From NCBI GenBank assembly GCA_907165135.1, contig OU015569.1, forward strand, positions 9,858,501 through 9,922,500: a stretch of DNA of 64,000 bases. Direction: 5' to 3'. This stretch comes from Oikopleura dioica (taxonomy: Eukaryota > Chordata > Appendicularia > Copelata > Oikopleuridae). Below the pieces are notes generated by a model, which saw only the letters and a list, made by a program, of their open reading frames with translations, ran no database searches and was not told the DNA's origin. Below are positions 24,421 to 35,256 of this stretch, in pieces. Each line of letters opens with the position of its first letter. Position 1 is the first letter of the stretch. Made by a program: the position numbers and the translations under genes.

Positions 24421-26404
24421 ATGCTTTCGAGAGTCGCGAGAAAATCATCAAGGGCGGCGGGTGCGATCCCAATTGGTAATTCTTTTATTTACTTTGTAAG
24501 CGAATTGAATTTTCAGCTGTAAATGACCCGATTCTGCCGTACGCGCCGGGCTCTGCAGAGCGAAAAGCGCTCCGAGAGGCGTTGACAAAAGTTGAAAGCA
24601 CCTGCAAAGACATTCCGATCATCGTCGGCGGGGAAGAAATCAGAAATGACAACGTCAAATATCAAGTTTCGCCCTACAACCACTCGCAGAAGATCGCCAA
24701 GTATTACTGGGCGGATAAAGACCTTTTGACGAAGGCGGCCGATGCTGCCGTCGCTGCTCAGGTACAAAGGCCAGCTTACAATTTGCGTGCTAACGAGATG
24801 AACCTAGCATGAATGGGAGCATCGACCACTTCGAGATCGCGTCCAAATCTTCCTCAAAGCTGCCGAAATGATCAAAGGGCCCAAGCGAGCAGATATTTGC
24901 GCGACGACGATGGCCGGCCAGGCCAAAAATGTCATTCAGGTTCGTAATTGAGTATTGAGTTGATGAAACCGCATGTTCACTTCTTCAATCGGCTTTTAGG
25001 CTGAGATCGACGCCGCTTGCGAGCTGATCGATTTCTTCACCTTCAACGCCCAGTCGGCTCTCGAGCTTGAAACCTCTCAGCCGCTCTCGCCCGATGTCGG
25101 AATCACAAACAGAATCTTCTACCGAGGACGAGAGGGCTTCGTCGCTGCCATTTCCCCCTTCAACTTCACTGCCATTGGTGGTAACCTCGCCGGTACCCCT
25201 GCAATGATGGGCAATCCTACTCTCTGGAAGCCAAGTGACACGGCAATCCTTTCCAACTACTTGGTCTACGAAATTCTTCGAGAGTGCGGCCTCCCCGACA
25301 ATATTATTCAATTCGTTCCTGCTGATGGGCCCGTCTTTGGCGAAGCAATTTGCGAGCACCCATACTTGTCTATGGTCAACTTTACGGGATCTGGTAACTT
25401 TCTCAAATCGTAATCATAAACTAGAGTCTCTTAGTTAAAACTTTCCAACATCTGAACATGGAAGTTTCGAAGAACTTGCCCCTTTTCAAGACATTCCCAG
25501 CTATGATTGGCGAGTGTGGCGGCAAGAACTACCACTTCGTCCACAACTCTGCTGATGTGCGTCACGTGGCTGTCGGAACTATTCGATCCGCCTTTGAATA
25601 CTCTGGCCAGAAGTGCTCCGCTTGCTCCAGGTAAAATCCAATATATTTATCTCACTTTGGATAATGAATATTTTAGAGCTTACTTTCCTGCTTCTCGATG
25701 GGCAGAAATTAGAGAGAATCTCTTGTCTATCCATTCGCAGTTGAAGATGGGCACCGTCGATGATTTCTCTATCTTTATGTCTGCAGTCATTGACGAAGCA
25801 TCATTCAACAGAGTATCAGGATATATTGACGCTGCCAAGGCCGATCCCAACTGCGAAATCATCGCTGGCGGCGGATACGACAAATCCAAGGGCTTCTTCG
25901 TCGAACCAACAATCATCCTCACCAACGATCCAAAATGCTTGACAATGCAAGAAGAAATCTTCGGCCCCGTTCTTACTGTATACGTCTACGAAGACGACAA
26001 AATGGACGAAACTATTGAAATCATGAAAGACACTTCTAGTAAGTTTCTCAGTTCCCGACAGTGTTTAATTGACATGTTTAGTTTACGCTCTTACTGGTGC
26101 TATTTATTGCGAAAAAGAATCTCTTGTTCAAGAATTGACGATGAAACTTCGCCAAACTGCCGGAAACTTTTATATCAATGACAAAGTAAGCCAAGATCTT
26201 TTGAAAAGATGCTTTCATAATAATCTTCAGTCTACCGGTTCTGTGGTTGGCCAGCAATGGTTTGGTGGAGCTGCCAAGTCAGGAACCAACGACAAGGCAG
26301 GCGGCCCTCTCTACACCTCTCGCTTCGTCTCTCCACAAGCAATCAAGCGCACTCACTTTCACATCAAGGACTGGGCCTACCCGTCCATGTCCCAGGAAGA
26401 ATAA
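24421..26404 (+). CDS. ALDH4A1: Delta-1-pyrroline-5-carboxylate dehydrogenase, mitochondrial
   Basis: Oxidises P5C/glutamate semialdehyde to glutamate with NAD in the mitochondrial matrix, the last step of proline breakdown. The ATG at 24421 gives an Arg-rich presequence (MLSRVARKSSRAAGA). Then follow VNDPILPYAPGSAERKALRE, the NAD-binding region ISPFNFTAIGGNLAGTPAMM, WKPSDTAILSNYLVYEIL, the general-base Glu in MIGECGGKNYHFVH, and the catalytic Cys in EYSGQKCSACSR. The C-terminal part has EEIFGPVLTVYVYEDD, QQWFGGAAKSGTNDKAGGPL and a KDWAYPSM end. The stop TAA at 26402-26404 overlaps an AATAAA. About eight exons with short introns. The length, about 550 residues, is normal. It is the first of four closely packed + strand genes. 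Confidence 0.96.
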
Positions 26405-26581
26405 ATTTTCCGAATAGTCAAAATTCATAAAAAAAACAGCAAAAAATACCTACCGTCTGTCAATTCTATATTCAACCCATTCTGTATGTTCCGTTTGTTT
26501 CACAAGCTAAATAATAATAAACCAAGTTGCAGTCGATCTCATCAGTTTTTGTTCAGTATGAAAAAATAGTAATAAAAGACA

Positions 26582-29192
26582 ATGGATAGTTCGAGTTGGG
26601 CATTTGAGCTTGAAAGGGCGGTTAAAAATGCTGTCGATCAGGCAGACTTGTTGACGCGGACGAGGACACAGGTGACCGAAACGGACACGGCAGTTGAGCA
26701 CGCTCGAGCATTGTTGCAAACCTGGACAGTAAAAGCGCCGGAGGCATATCCTCCAAATAGGAGCTCCGCCACACCAGAAACACCCCGCACAAGAGTAAGC
26801 ATTGAGGAAAAAATATTCTCGACAAAGGGAATTTCAGGCTTTGCTCGAGGATCTGGAATATGCCGGCTTGAGCGCGATTACGGAGGTTGACCCAAAAAGC
26901 ATCAACTCCGCCGGCGATTTCGTTTCCAAATACTTGAAAGAGGAAGAAACTTCTGATCACTTGTCTAATGAGGCAATCAACAACACAGATGCTTTTATCC
27001 AACGGCTGATGACGATCGACCTATCAAAGAACCTTCCTAAAGCAGAGCCAAAAGTCAACTTTCGAGCTGCTCAAAGGAAACGCTAGAGACATTCTTACAG
27101 TAATAACCTCATCAAAAATGAATGAAATTGGTCCAATCAAAGTTAATGAATTATAGAAGGGAGTTTTCTAGCCCTGAACTTGACATTAACATCAGCGTTA
27201 CAGAGAACGGGTCAATCTTATAAATGCCAAGAGAGAGCAGCGCAGAAAAGAAAGTCAAATTAGACTGGCGGCGGAAAGGGCTGCCCGCGAAGAAGAACAT
27301 AAAAAGTACCAAGAAGAGAAAGTTCGACGAGAAAAGTCCAGGCTCAAGGAAGATAAAGCAATCACGTCCGAAATTCTCCGGCTCCGGAAAGAACTCGAGG
27401 GCGAGAAGAAAAGGCGAAACAGCAGTCAGATTTACAATCTATGAAGGAGCTGAAGAAGAAACAAGCTGAGGCCGAAGAAATAAAGAAGCTCCAAGAACTG
27501 CGTCGAAAGCAGATGGAGCAGAAGATGAAGCTCGAAGCTAGAAACAAAATCATCATTCAACAGAAGATAGAGAATCACAAAAGAGAGCGCCTGAATCTTC
27601 TTCGTCGTTATTTCAATTCTTGGTCCTTGATTTTGGTAGAAAGGAGGAAACAGAGCGGCATGGCACAAGCTTGCAGGAACGAGCTAAATAAATTGAAATT
27701 TCTCTTTAGAAGGGATGAAATTATAAGCTTCGTAAAAGAGACTGGCATGTAACGCGCAAAGTTTTCAGCGGCTGGAGACGATGGGCCAAGAAAATCCAAA
27801 ACGACAAGATCATGGCGGAGGAAATCCAAAAAGCAAAGACGCTGCGCCTTTTCGAGTCTCGAGTCACAAAGCAAAAGGATGAAATCCTCATCACAAGGGT
27901 ATTCACAGCGTGGCGTCTGTTTGCGAAGCAAGAATGCGAGCGGCGCAAGCTCCTCGAAGCCGAACAAGAAATGAAAAGCAAAATGGAGAGTTTACTCTCG
28001 AAGCTGAAACAGCGGACACACCCACTAGAAGATATTGAAGATACGCCGGAAGTAACTCCGATCATACCATTCTATCCCGCAGACGGAAGTCAAAAAGCGA
28101 CCCCACATGAGGATTATCCTCAGACGGATCAGTCGACTACAGCTTGTGATACCAAGGCTATGATAAAAAATTTCCAGGACGAATTCAAGCTTCTGAAAGC
28201 TCAGCGGACTCGCGATGATCGTTTACGTAAAAAACAAGAATCTTCTCTCATCTCGGAGAGTAAGCCTGAGACGCCATCGAGCAAGAGAGTGGTCTCGAAG
28301 ACAATCGAGTCGCTGGTGAAGCCTCACAAAAGTGTGTTGAGTATGGAAGAGCGAAAACTCGAACGGGAGAAGCGGAAAAACGAAATCATCGCTTTGAAAA
28401 AGAAGAAAGAAGAAGAACTAGAAGCAAAAAAGCGGGAAGAGCGAAGAATCGCAAACGAACAAGCTCTCCAAGAGAGAAAACGAAAGCGAGAAGAGCTCAT
28501 CGCGCAGAAGCAGGCGAAAGAAAACCAAGAAAAACTGAAGCAAGAAGCCAAACAAAAAGCACAAGAAAATATCAAACGAGCAAACGAACATCACAAAAGA
28601 CTACTGAAAAGAAGGTCACTAAACGCTTTGAAAGTTTGGAGCATCGCGGAGAAAGCGAAAAACACTGAAAAGGTCAAAACTGCGCGACTTGAAAAGCTCC
28701 GGCCTCTTTTAACTCGCTGGAGTGAGTTTGTCCAGCAAAAACTAACAGCGAATCAACGGTTTGTTTTTTCGCTTTCTAGCGTTTCGACTTTGTGATTTAG
28801 AACTGCCGACCATTTCCGCTACCAAAAACTTACTTCAAATATAATCACCCACTGGAAATTAATCAAAGAAATTGAACATTTCCAACAAAACCGCGCCGAT
28901 GCTTTTTACAAGGCGAAACTTCCACGAAAGTGCATCGCTCTCTGGAGTCAAGAAGTCATGAACAATAAAGTTGAATTATGGCGCGGAGAAAAGATCGCTG
29001 TTGCTCATCACAATAAATCGTTACTATCCATTTCAATAAAAATGTGGAGAAAGCTAAAGGTCTTCTTTACTATCTCAGAGCAACTAGATTGTTTACTCAT
29101 TCTTTCAGAAATTCAACGAAGAAGAGAAGAAACGCGAAGACCGGCGCAACAAACTCCGACATTTGGTCAAAGAAGTCATCGAAGATTTCTGA
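26582..29192 (+). CDS. CCDC191/Sfi1-like coiled-coil protein with Trp repeats
   Basis: ATG 26582 opens MDSSSWAFELERAVKNAVDQ. The N-terminal part has EHARALLQTWTVKAPEA, similar to the start of CCDC191. A long Lys/Glu-rich coiled coil follows, interspersed with short helices centred on Trp: LRRYFNSWSLIL, KVFSGWRRWAKK, RVFTAWRLFAKQ, NALKVWSIAEKA, PLLTRWSEFVQQ, SIKMWRKLK. These resemble the centrin-binding repeats of Sfi1 and the repeats in CCDC191. The final exon ends KRREDRRNKLRHLVKEVIED and TGA at 29190-29192. A centrosomal or ciliary role is inferred. Two places do not join cleanly: the frame changes near 27400-27430 without a visible intron, and the junction near 27720-27740 is unclear. It lies 178 bp after ALDH4A1. 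Confidence 0.65.
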
Positions 29193-29291
29193 TTTTTATT
29201 TTTGTACTTTCAAAGCTTGATTTTTATTTTTTACTTGTACTGAAATATTGAATTGAATTCCATTTTGATGATTGACGCATTTGATGCTAGA

Positions 29292-30955
29292 ATGGCTGAA
29301 AATGAAGATGGTCTGTGTGACATATCGGAGCTGCAGATTTCGCTTGATTCGCTTCGCCCAGATGAAAACGGTAAATTCTGATGGAAAAAGAGTGGAATTT
29401 AACATTTGCTTCTAGTGGAATCGACTCCTGTAGGCTCACCACGGGAGATCTCGCCAAATGCTAAAGTGGTGCGAACTCTACAGTTCACGGATACGGAGAG
29501 TCTTTCACGTGTCAACTCGATCGAGAGCAAGTTATCGTCAGTGCTCGCCCTAGAGCCGTCATCTCTCAAGCAGCAATTCGATGAGCTCGTCTTTGAAATG
29601 CCAGAAAGCAAGGACTCAGAAACACTCGAGAAACTCGCCCATGCCGAGCATAAGATTATCGAACTGCAGCAACAAATACTCAAACTTGAACAGTCGCTTT
29701 TTCTTGTCAATCAGAACTGTGCCAAGAAAAATCAAGTCTTGAAATCGGCCACGAACATGCTTTCGGCCGCCAAGAGTATATTTCTTGACGAGAATGAGAA
29801 AAACCAATCGAAGATTATTCAGGAATGGATTTAGCATTCAATTTTATGAAGAAAATTATGAATCAAAATCTTAAATCTTAAAAAAGCAAGACAATGGCCT
29901 GAAAGAAATGATGGAGATTCTTACCGAGCTTGAAAACGACTACGCGAGTTTGAAGATCGAAAAAGAAAACCTCGAGTTTAAATTAAATGAAGTAACTGTA
30001 GAAAGACAGCATTTGCAGGAGCAGCATGAAGAAGGGAAAACTGAAAGGGCAAATATTGAAAAGGATAACAAAGACCTTACTCAACAGCTCGACACATTGA
30101 GGAAAGAGTCAACAGAAGAGCGAAGTTCTCTCAATCAGAAAATTGCCAATCTCAAGAAATTGCTCGAATCTGAACGATCAAAAGTCGCCAACTTTGAACG
30201 TTGCAATAAAGAAGCGCAGAAGAAAACGGCGGCGGTGCAGCACCAGTTCGAACTTTTAAAATTTCAAACAGATCAGGTAAAAGTCAATAGATATTATTAA
30301 TGTTGACATTTATACTCACAAGGCGAAGTCAGCGCGAGAGCAACACCTCAAAGCTACGCAAATCGAAAAGGAAAAGATATCCAAAGTCAAAGCGGAATTA
30401 GAAGCGAAAGTCAGAGACTTTGAAAACGAGCTTAAAACAGCTCGCAGCGAAAAATGCGAACTGGATCACTCCCTTGACAAGTGCAAAAAAGAGCTTAAAC
30501 AGAGCAACGAACTGAATGAACAGCTGCAGAATAAAATCAAGGAGGAAAAGGTAGGATGGCTGGAATGAGAAAGTTTTCTTTGCCCCGTGAGGATTTCCGT
30601 AGTGGAATTTCAAAATCTTCTTAAGTCGGCGAAAGGAGCGGAACTCCAGAAGCAGGAAGCGTATCATGCGGCTTTAATTCAAAAACGCCTTGCTGAATCG
30701 ACTGCCCGTCATAGCCAAGCTGAAGAAGCTCTACAAAACGAATTCCATGGTAAAGAACTGCAGCTTAGAGCTGAAATCGATGCGTTACGACGAGCTCACA
30801 TACAGGTACGACCCCGAAAAATCGAATAAACTTCCGCTCTATATATATTTTGATAGGAGCTGGAGGATGTAAAGAAATCGATGCGCGAAGCTGTTAACCA
30901 GCAGATGAAGCAGTTCTTACAGAACCATTACACACAAGGCTGGGCGGGAGTATGA
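29292..30955 (+). CDS. Long coiled-coil protein, unrecognised
   Basis: ATG 29292 begins MAENEDGLCDISELQISLDS, then a Ser-rich region with possible phosphosites (STPVGSPREISPNAKVV). From about 29580 to the end the protein is almost wholly heptad-like coiled coil, rich in Glu/Lys/Gln (ENDYASLKIEKENLEFKLNE). Exons are joined by short introns of about 40-60 nt, for example 29375-29414. The stop is TGA at 30953-30955 after HYTQGWAGV. A Trp-containing non-coiled tail of about 15 residues closes the protein. No family motif was found; centrosome, kinetochore or Golgi coiled-coil proteins are all possible. It starts 100 bp after the W-repeat gene, on the same strand, and may share its transcript. Confidence 0.7.
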
Positions 30956-31073
30956 GTTTCTCGGCTGTATAGTTTTTATTTTATATCTTTATTGTCCCCT
31001 TTGGAGGATTCCATAGAATTTATTACTCTAGCCTTAATAAGGGCTAAATGCTATAGGAGTGAGTGACCCCAGG

Positions 31074-31534
31074 ATGAATGACGTTAATATGATGGATATT
31101 TCACCCATGCCTTCGATTCCCCAAATGCAGTCGACTCCCGACATAAGACGGCGTAGTTCCAGTCCTCTCATGCGCCCAGGAAATGTTCCAAGCTTACCAG
31201 ACATGTCTAGGATCGATATTCCTCAAGATGATTCTCCTAAAAGTGCGCTCTCTGAACGTGAACTAATGTTACGTAGCATGCTCCAGGTAACTTTCCAGGA
31301 TCCCCCTAAATAAGCATGATCCAACAATAGCCCGACAAAGGTTGCTCGTTTATTACCACGTCTGAGTCTTATTTTTCAGAAAGTCCTAGCGTCACAAGCG
31401 CCAGAAGAGCACGCGAGAAAGCCCGTCGCAGCAGGAGACATGTTGAAAACGAACTCAAATCCAAACCTAAAGAGCCAACTTCACACGCTTTTACGCTCAG
31501 AGACACTCTCGCAGAAAGAAAGAAAATCTGTTGA
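31074..31534 (+). CDS. Small Ser/Pro/Met-rich protein
   Basis: Two exons. ATG 31074 gives MNDVNMMDISPMPSIPQMQS, then a Ser/Pro region with several SP sites (RRRSSSPLMRPG, DDSPKSALSE), and LMLRSMLQ before a GTAACT donor. A 46-nt intron leads to an exon with SESPSVTSARRARE and a basic C terminus. The stop is TGA at 31532-31534. About 135 residues, disordered throughout, with many proline-directed kinase sites. No known family was recognised. It begins 118 bp after the preceding coiled-coil gene and is probably the last cistron of the ALDH4A1-led run. A foldback element starts 48 bp downstream. Confidence 0.6.
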
Positions 31535-31582
31535 GAAGTTTTGTAAAATTCTTGATTCTAAATGAGTCAACGCCCTTTGTAC

Positions 31583-31599
31583 TGACACCGTTTGTTTTA
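31583..31599 (+). repeat. Left terminal inverted repeat
   Basis: TGACACCGTTTGTTTTA, the exact reverse complement of 31946-31962. Confidence 0.8.
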
Positions 31600-31945
31600 T
31601 ATTATCCACCCGTTTTTTGAACCCCTCTAGAAAAGGGATGAGGACATCCTGAGATTATTTTAACCCCCCTACGCCACAGAATAGACCTTTACCTCTTATT
31701 TTAGCTGCATTGAGGCACTGTATGATGCCTGTACTCCGAGTCCATAGACTCCCCAAAAGGGTTCAAAATGAGCGAAATCGGGTTTTTCCGGCTTAATGAC
31801 GTCATAAGTCAAAGAACATGTGACAATAACTTTTTCTAAGTACCCCTACGCCACAGATCAGACCCTAAGCTACATGCTGGTACTTTAGGGAACCCTCTGT
31901 GATAACTGTGGTCGGAGAGCATAGACTCCCCAGCTTGGGTTAATT

Positions 31946-31962
31946 TAAAACAAACGGTGTCA
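31946..31962 (-). repeat. Right terminal inverted repeat
   Basis: TAAAACAAACGGTGTCA, the exact reverse complement of the left end at 31583-31599. Confidence 0.8.
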
Positions 31963-32083
31963 CTGAAAATCGTCCATTCCTGCCTTCTATTTTTTCAAAA
32001 ACCAAAACTATTTTCTAGCCACCGCGTAAGCATGATTCATTTAGTTTGATAATTGGAATCGGCGAGAAAACTTTCAAATGAAA

Positions 32084-34438
32084 TGAGTGAACGAAATCCT
32101 TCCACAACAAGCTTTACAGACTTCAGGGAGAGCAAAGGGCTAGACAACCACAAGGGTCAAAATAATTGCTGGCTCAATGCGACAATCCAACTTTTATGGC
32201 ATCAAGACGGCTTCCGTGAAAGTCTTCATCGACTAAAATCGCGAGGACATTACAAATGCAGACGCGAACAATGTGTTTATTGTCAAATTCAAAGATTACT
32301 GAAAAAATACATCTATGAGTAAGTAAACTTACCAATAAGTAGTAACCTAATTTTATCATTTCTTAGAAACAATCAGTCGATTCCACCAGACGAGCTACGA
32401 GAAGCGTTGACACAAGTTAATCAGAGTTTTGTTGCTGGCGAAATGGGTGATCCGATCGAAGCGTATGAAACTGTTCTCAAAGTTCTCCACGTTCACTTAA
32501 CTGGCGAAGACAACTCGAAATCGCCCTGCGAGAAAGAACACTGTCTTGTTCATCAAAAATTTCATCACAATATCGTTGAGGAACGAACTTGCGATAAATG
32601 CTATGACACCCAGTATCAAATAGAGTCAGAGTTGAGTAAATGGGTCTCTGCTCGTGATGTTATAAATCTTCCGAACTATACCCCCTTCATGAAGTTATTC
32701 AAAAACAGTGGCCCTGGAAACGACTGCTCTCGAAATAATTGCATCGGCAAGTACAATCTTATCAAACGCCTGGAAAATGCTGCCGAAAGTTTTGTTATTT
32801 CTGTTGGATGGGACAGCCAGCGGACACCTCTCAACGATATTACAATATTTATCAACAAGGTTCCTTGCAGAATGAAAATCGACGACCTTTATGATCAAAT
32901 TACTGATGATTCGTCGATTGACTCAGAACTTCTTCTAAATGGAATTGTTTGTTACTATGGAATGCACTACACTGCTTATATTTTTCATACGAAAATGAAG
33001 AAATGGGTTTACCTTGATGATAACAACGTTAACGTTATATCCTCCAGCTGGATTAATGTTATGAATCATATGACGAAGAATTATCAACAGCCCTGTATGC
33101 TTCTTTATAGCAAACTTGACAAGTTCAAGAAGCTCAATCTCGAAAATGCTCTTCGGAAAGAAGAAACTACTTATGATAATGATTTCTCTCCTCAAAAAAT
33201 TGCAGTTGCTGATGATTTCACCAATAGGGCAATGAAAGAAAAAGAAGATCAAGAACTAAAAGACGCTGCATTTGCCAAACAGCTTATGGAAGAAGAAGAA
33301 AAACGGTTAAAAGAATTTGAGATGCAACAAAAACTCGAAGCGGAACGAAAACACCAAGAAGCCATCGAGAGGCAAAGAAGACAGCTAGAAATAGAAAGGC
33401 AAGAAGCCGAAAAACTTCGACTAAAACAAGAAGAAGAGAGGATAAAAAAAATCAGAGAGCAAGAGATAGAACTTAAGAGATATGAGCAAGAGAAAAAACG
33501 AAAAGATGAAGCAGAAAGGCAACGTTTAGCGGAGGAAGAGAGGAAGAGACGACTCGTCGAGGAAGAGAACAAGAGACGACTTGCCGAGGTGGAAAGAAGG
33601 GAGAAAGAGAAAAAAGAGGTAGAAGAAATAATGCGCAGAGCAAAACAAAAGGAGGAGGACGACAAGAGACGACAAGAGGCCGAGGACAGAGATCGGAAGG
33701 AAAAATTGAAGAAAGCAGAGTGGGAACGACTAGAATATCAACGACGATTGGGAGTCGCTGGAAGCTATTCAGGGTCACAAAACCGATGGATAATAATCAT
33801 ATAGAAGGACGATTTACTCGAAGCTACAATCCGAAAAAATATCCTGATGAGTGGAATAATATGATAGATAATGAAAGGAGAAACCAAAAAAATGCCGATC
33901 AACTCAATAATCAACTGTATCCAAATTTTAATGATACTTTACCCCCACGAGTTGACCTTGGAGCTTCACATGTCGTTCGAGCTAGTTCTAGAGCCTCTCC
34001 ACGCCATCATGTTCAGTCTCCAACACACTCCGTATCTTCGAGTTATGATGGTCGAAAAGTAGAAGAAACTCTTCTGAGAGACTCAATGACACAAAGTCAG
34101 AGCAAGACCAAAAAATCTGTCGTAGACCGACCAGGACCGTCTTCCCATCACCAAGAGGAAGATTTGATAGGGTTTGGACTAAATCATCTTCAACACGGTA
34201 ATTTGCGCGTTAATTCAATATTTACAAGATATTTAGCTAATGGTACAGCTTCTCTGGGTCATTCTGCTGGAGTTGTAAGCAATCTAAAAAACAAAGGCAA
34301 AAAATTTATCGACGGCATTTTCAATAATTCCAGGGTATGTTTGATTCATACTCGTGCATGAATACTCTTAATTAGCACACTGATAAGCCATCACTCTTCT
34401 CACGTCGAAATTCAAAGCCAAACTTGGATATTCCATAA
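32084..34438 (+). CDS. USP53/USP54-type ubiquitin C-terminal hydrolase
   Basis: ATG 32084 (MSERNPSTTSFTDFRE) leads into the USP Cys box KGQNNCWLNATIQLLWH, matching the USP53/54 form. The zinc-like CRREQCVYCQ, EKEHCLVHQKFHHN and CDKCYDTQYQ follow. The His box is NGIVCYYGMHYTAYIF, then KMKKWVYLDDNNVNVI. The catalytic Cys and His are both present. Downstream is about 170 residues of Glu/Arg/Lys coiled coil (33200-33720), then a disordered C-terminal tail ending NSKPNLDIP with TAA at 34436-34438. A 56-nt GT-AG intron at about 33718-33773 restores the frame. Vertebrate USP53/54 were long annotated as inactive; whether this protein cleaves ubiquitin chains cannot be read from sequence. The long single-helix-like region is an addition not obvious in vertebrate paralogs. 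The MITE-like element lies 120 bp upstream. Confidence 0.88.
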
Positions 34439-34726
34439 AAGGTTAATTGGTGCCTATATTTTACCATTTTCGATAAGCAAAGCACAATTGCTTCTCTTAT
34501 CAATACGTGGCGGTGAAATTAGCTTGCGGTGACGCCAATTTCGTTATTCGGTTTATTTAACACTTCGGAATTTGTATTCTCGACGGGAGAATGCATCCGG
34601 TTGATGCAATTATGTCTAGACTCGCCAGGTTTATCAAATAGCGGTATTATGCCGGTAAGATAACCGCCCATAGTAAGACATGCTCAATTCTTTGATTTGA
34701 TTTGGTGATTATGTGATTATCCTAGT

Positions 34727-35244
34727 CGAAGCATCTCGAGACATTCCCTGATTATAATCCCGACAGACCCGATGCAGTCAGTAGGAAACCTACAGGGTCG
34801 ATGCAACGTAAACAAATGAGCGGAGTTTTACATTTATCTGAAGGAAAGCACAGAACGAATGGAAACGGATTGAGACCGGCCAGTTCAAACTCTTCAATTG
34901 ACTCGGTAATTATTTACGTCTAAGAAGTTTTGTCATCTATTTTCTTGAAGAGACCTCCATGGAAATAATGAAAATTTTCAAACATATCTGCTCACCAATA
35001 TGCCTTGCTCCTCCTTGTTTTCATTCCAGTACGACAGTTCCGCTTACAAGTTCATTGGTTGATTCTTTCCTATCCCTTTCAATTCATGAAGAAAATAAGT
35101 GCATATTTTCTGATTTCTTATTAATAATATTGCAAATAATTGACTTCACTACTTCTAAAAAATAAATCAAACTTCTGATTAAAATATCTCAAAAGAAATG
35201 TCATTTTTCAGAAAATAGCAAAAGAGAATATCGGACGGGCTTGA
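34727..35244 (+). CDS. Candidate small cistron between USP53/54 and NEK
   Basis: An exon from about 34727, after GATTATCCTAG, is open as SKHLETFPDYNPDRPDAVSR and continues to NSSIDS before GTAATT. A second exon after CATTTTTCAG encodes KIAKENIGRA and stops at TGA 35242-35244. The two exons join in phase 0. No upstream coding exon could be attached in frame; the first in-frame ATG inside gives MQRKQMSGVLHLSEG. It may be a short independent protein or an alternative 3' end of the USP gene. The stop lies only 12 bp before the NEK start codon. No family was recognised. Confidence 0.35.
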
Positions 35245-35256
35245 TCGCGCTTTGGC

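Larger units (their letters stand above)
31583..31962. mobile_element. MITE-like foldback element
   Basis: A 380-bp stretch bounded by a 17-bp perfect inverted repeat (TGACACCGTTTGTTTTA), extended by a few matching bases after one mismatch. It has no coding capacity. Internally a unit is present twice in direct orientation about 177 bp apart: CCCCTACGCCACAGA at 31666 and 31843, and CATAGACTCCCC at 31743 and about 31920. The copies are diverged elsewhere. No clear target-site duplication was seen (GTAC on the left, CTGA on the right). A non-autonomous DNA transposon is the simplest reading. Confidence 0.65.

Noticed and set aside
27224-27469. ORF with a basic, Ser/Lys-rich product
   Set aside because: It is an alternative frame of the W-repeat coiled-coil exon; the neighbouring frame gives continuous heptads.
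33249-33665. Long - strand ORF rich in Ser/Phe
   Set aside because: It is the antisense of the Glu/Lys/Arg coiled coil of the USP53/54 gene; such codon use always leaves an open antisense frame.
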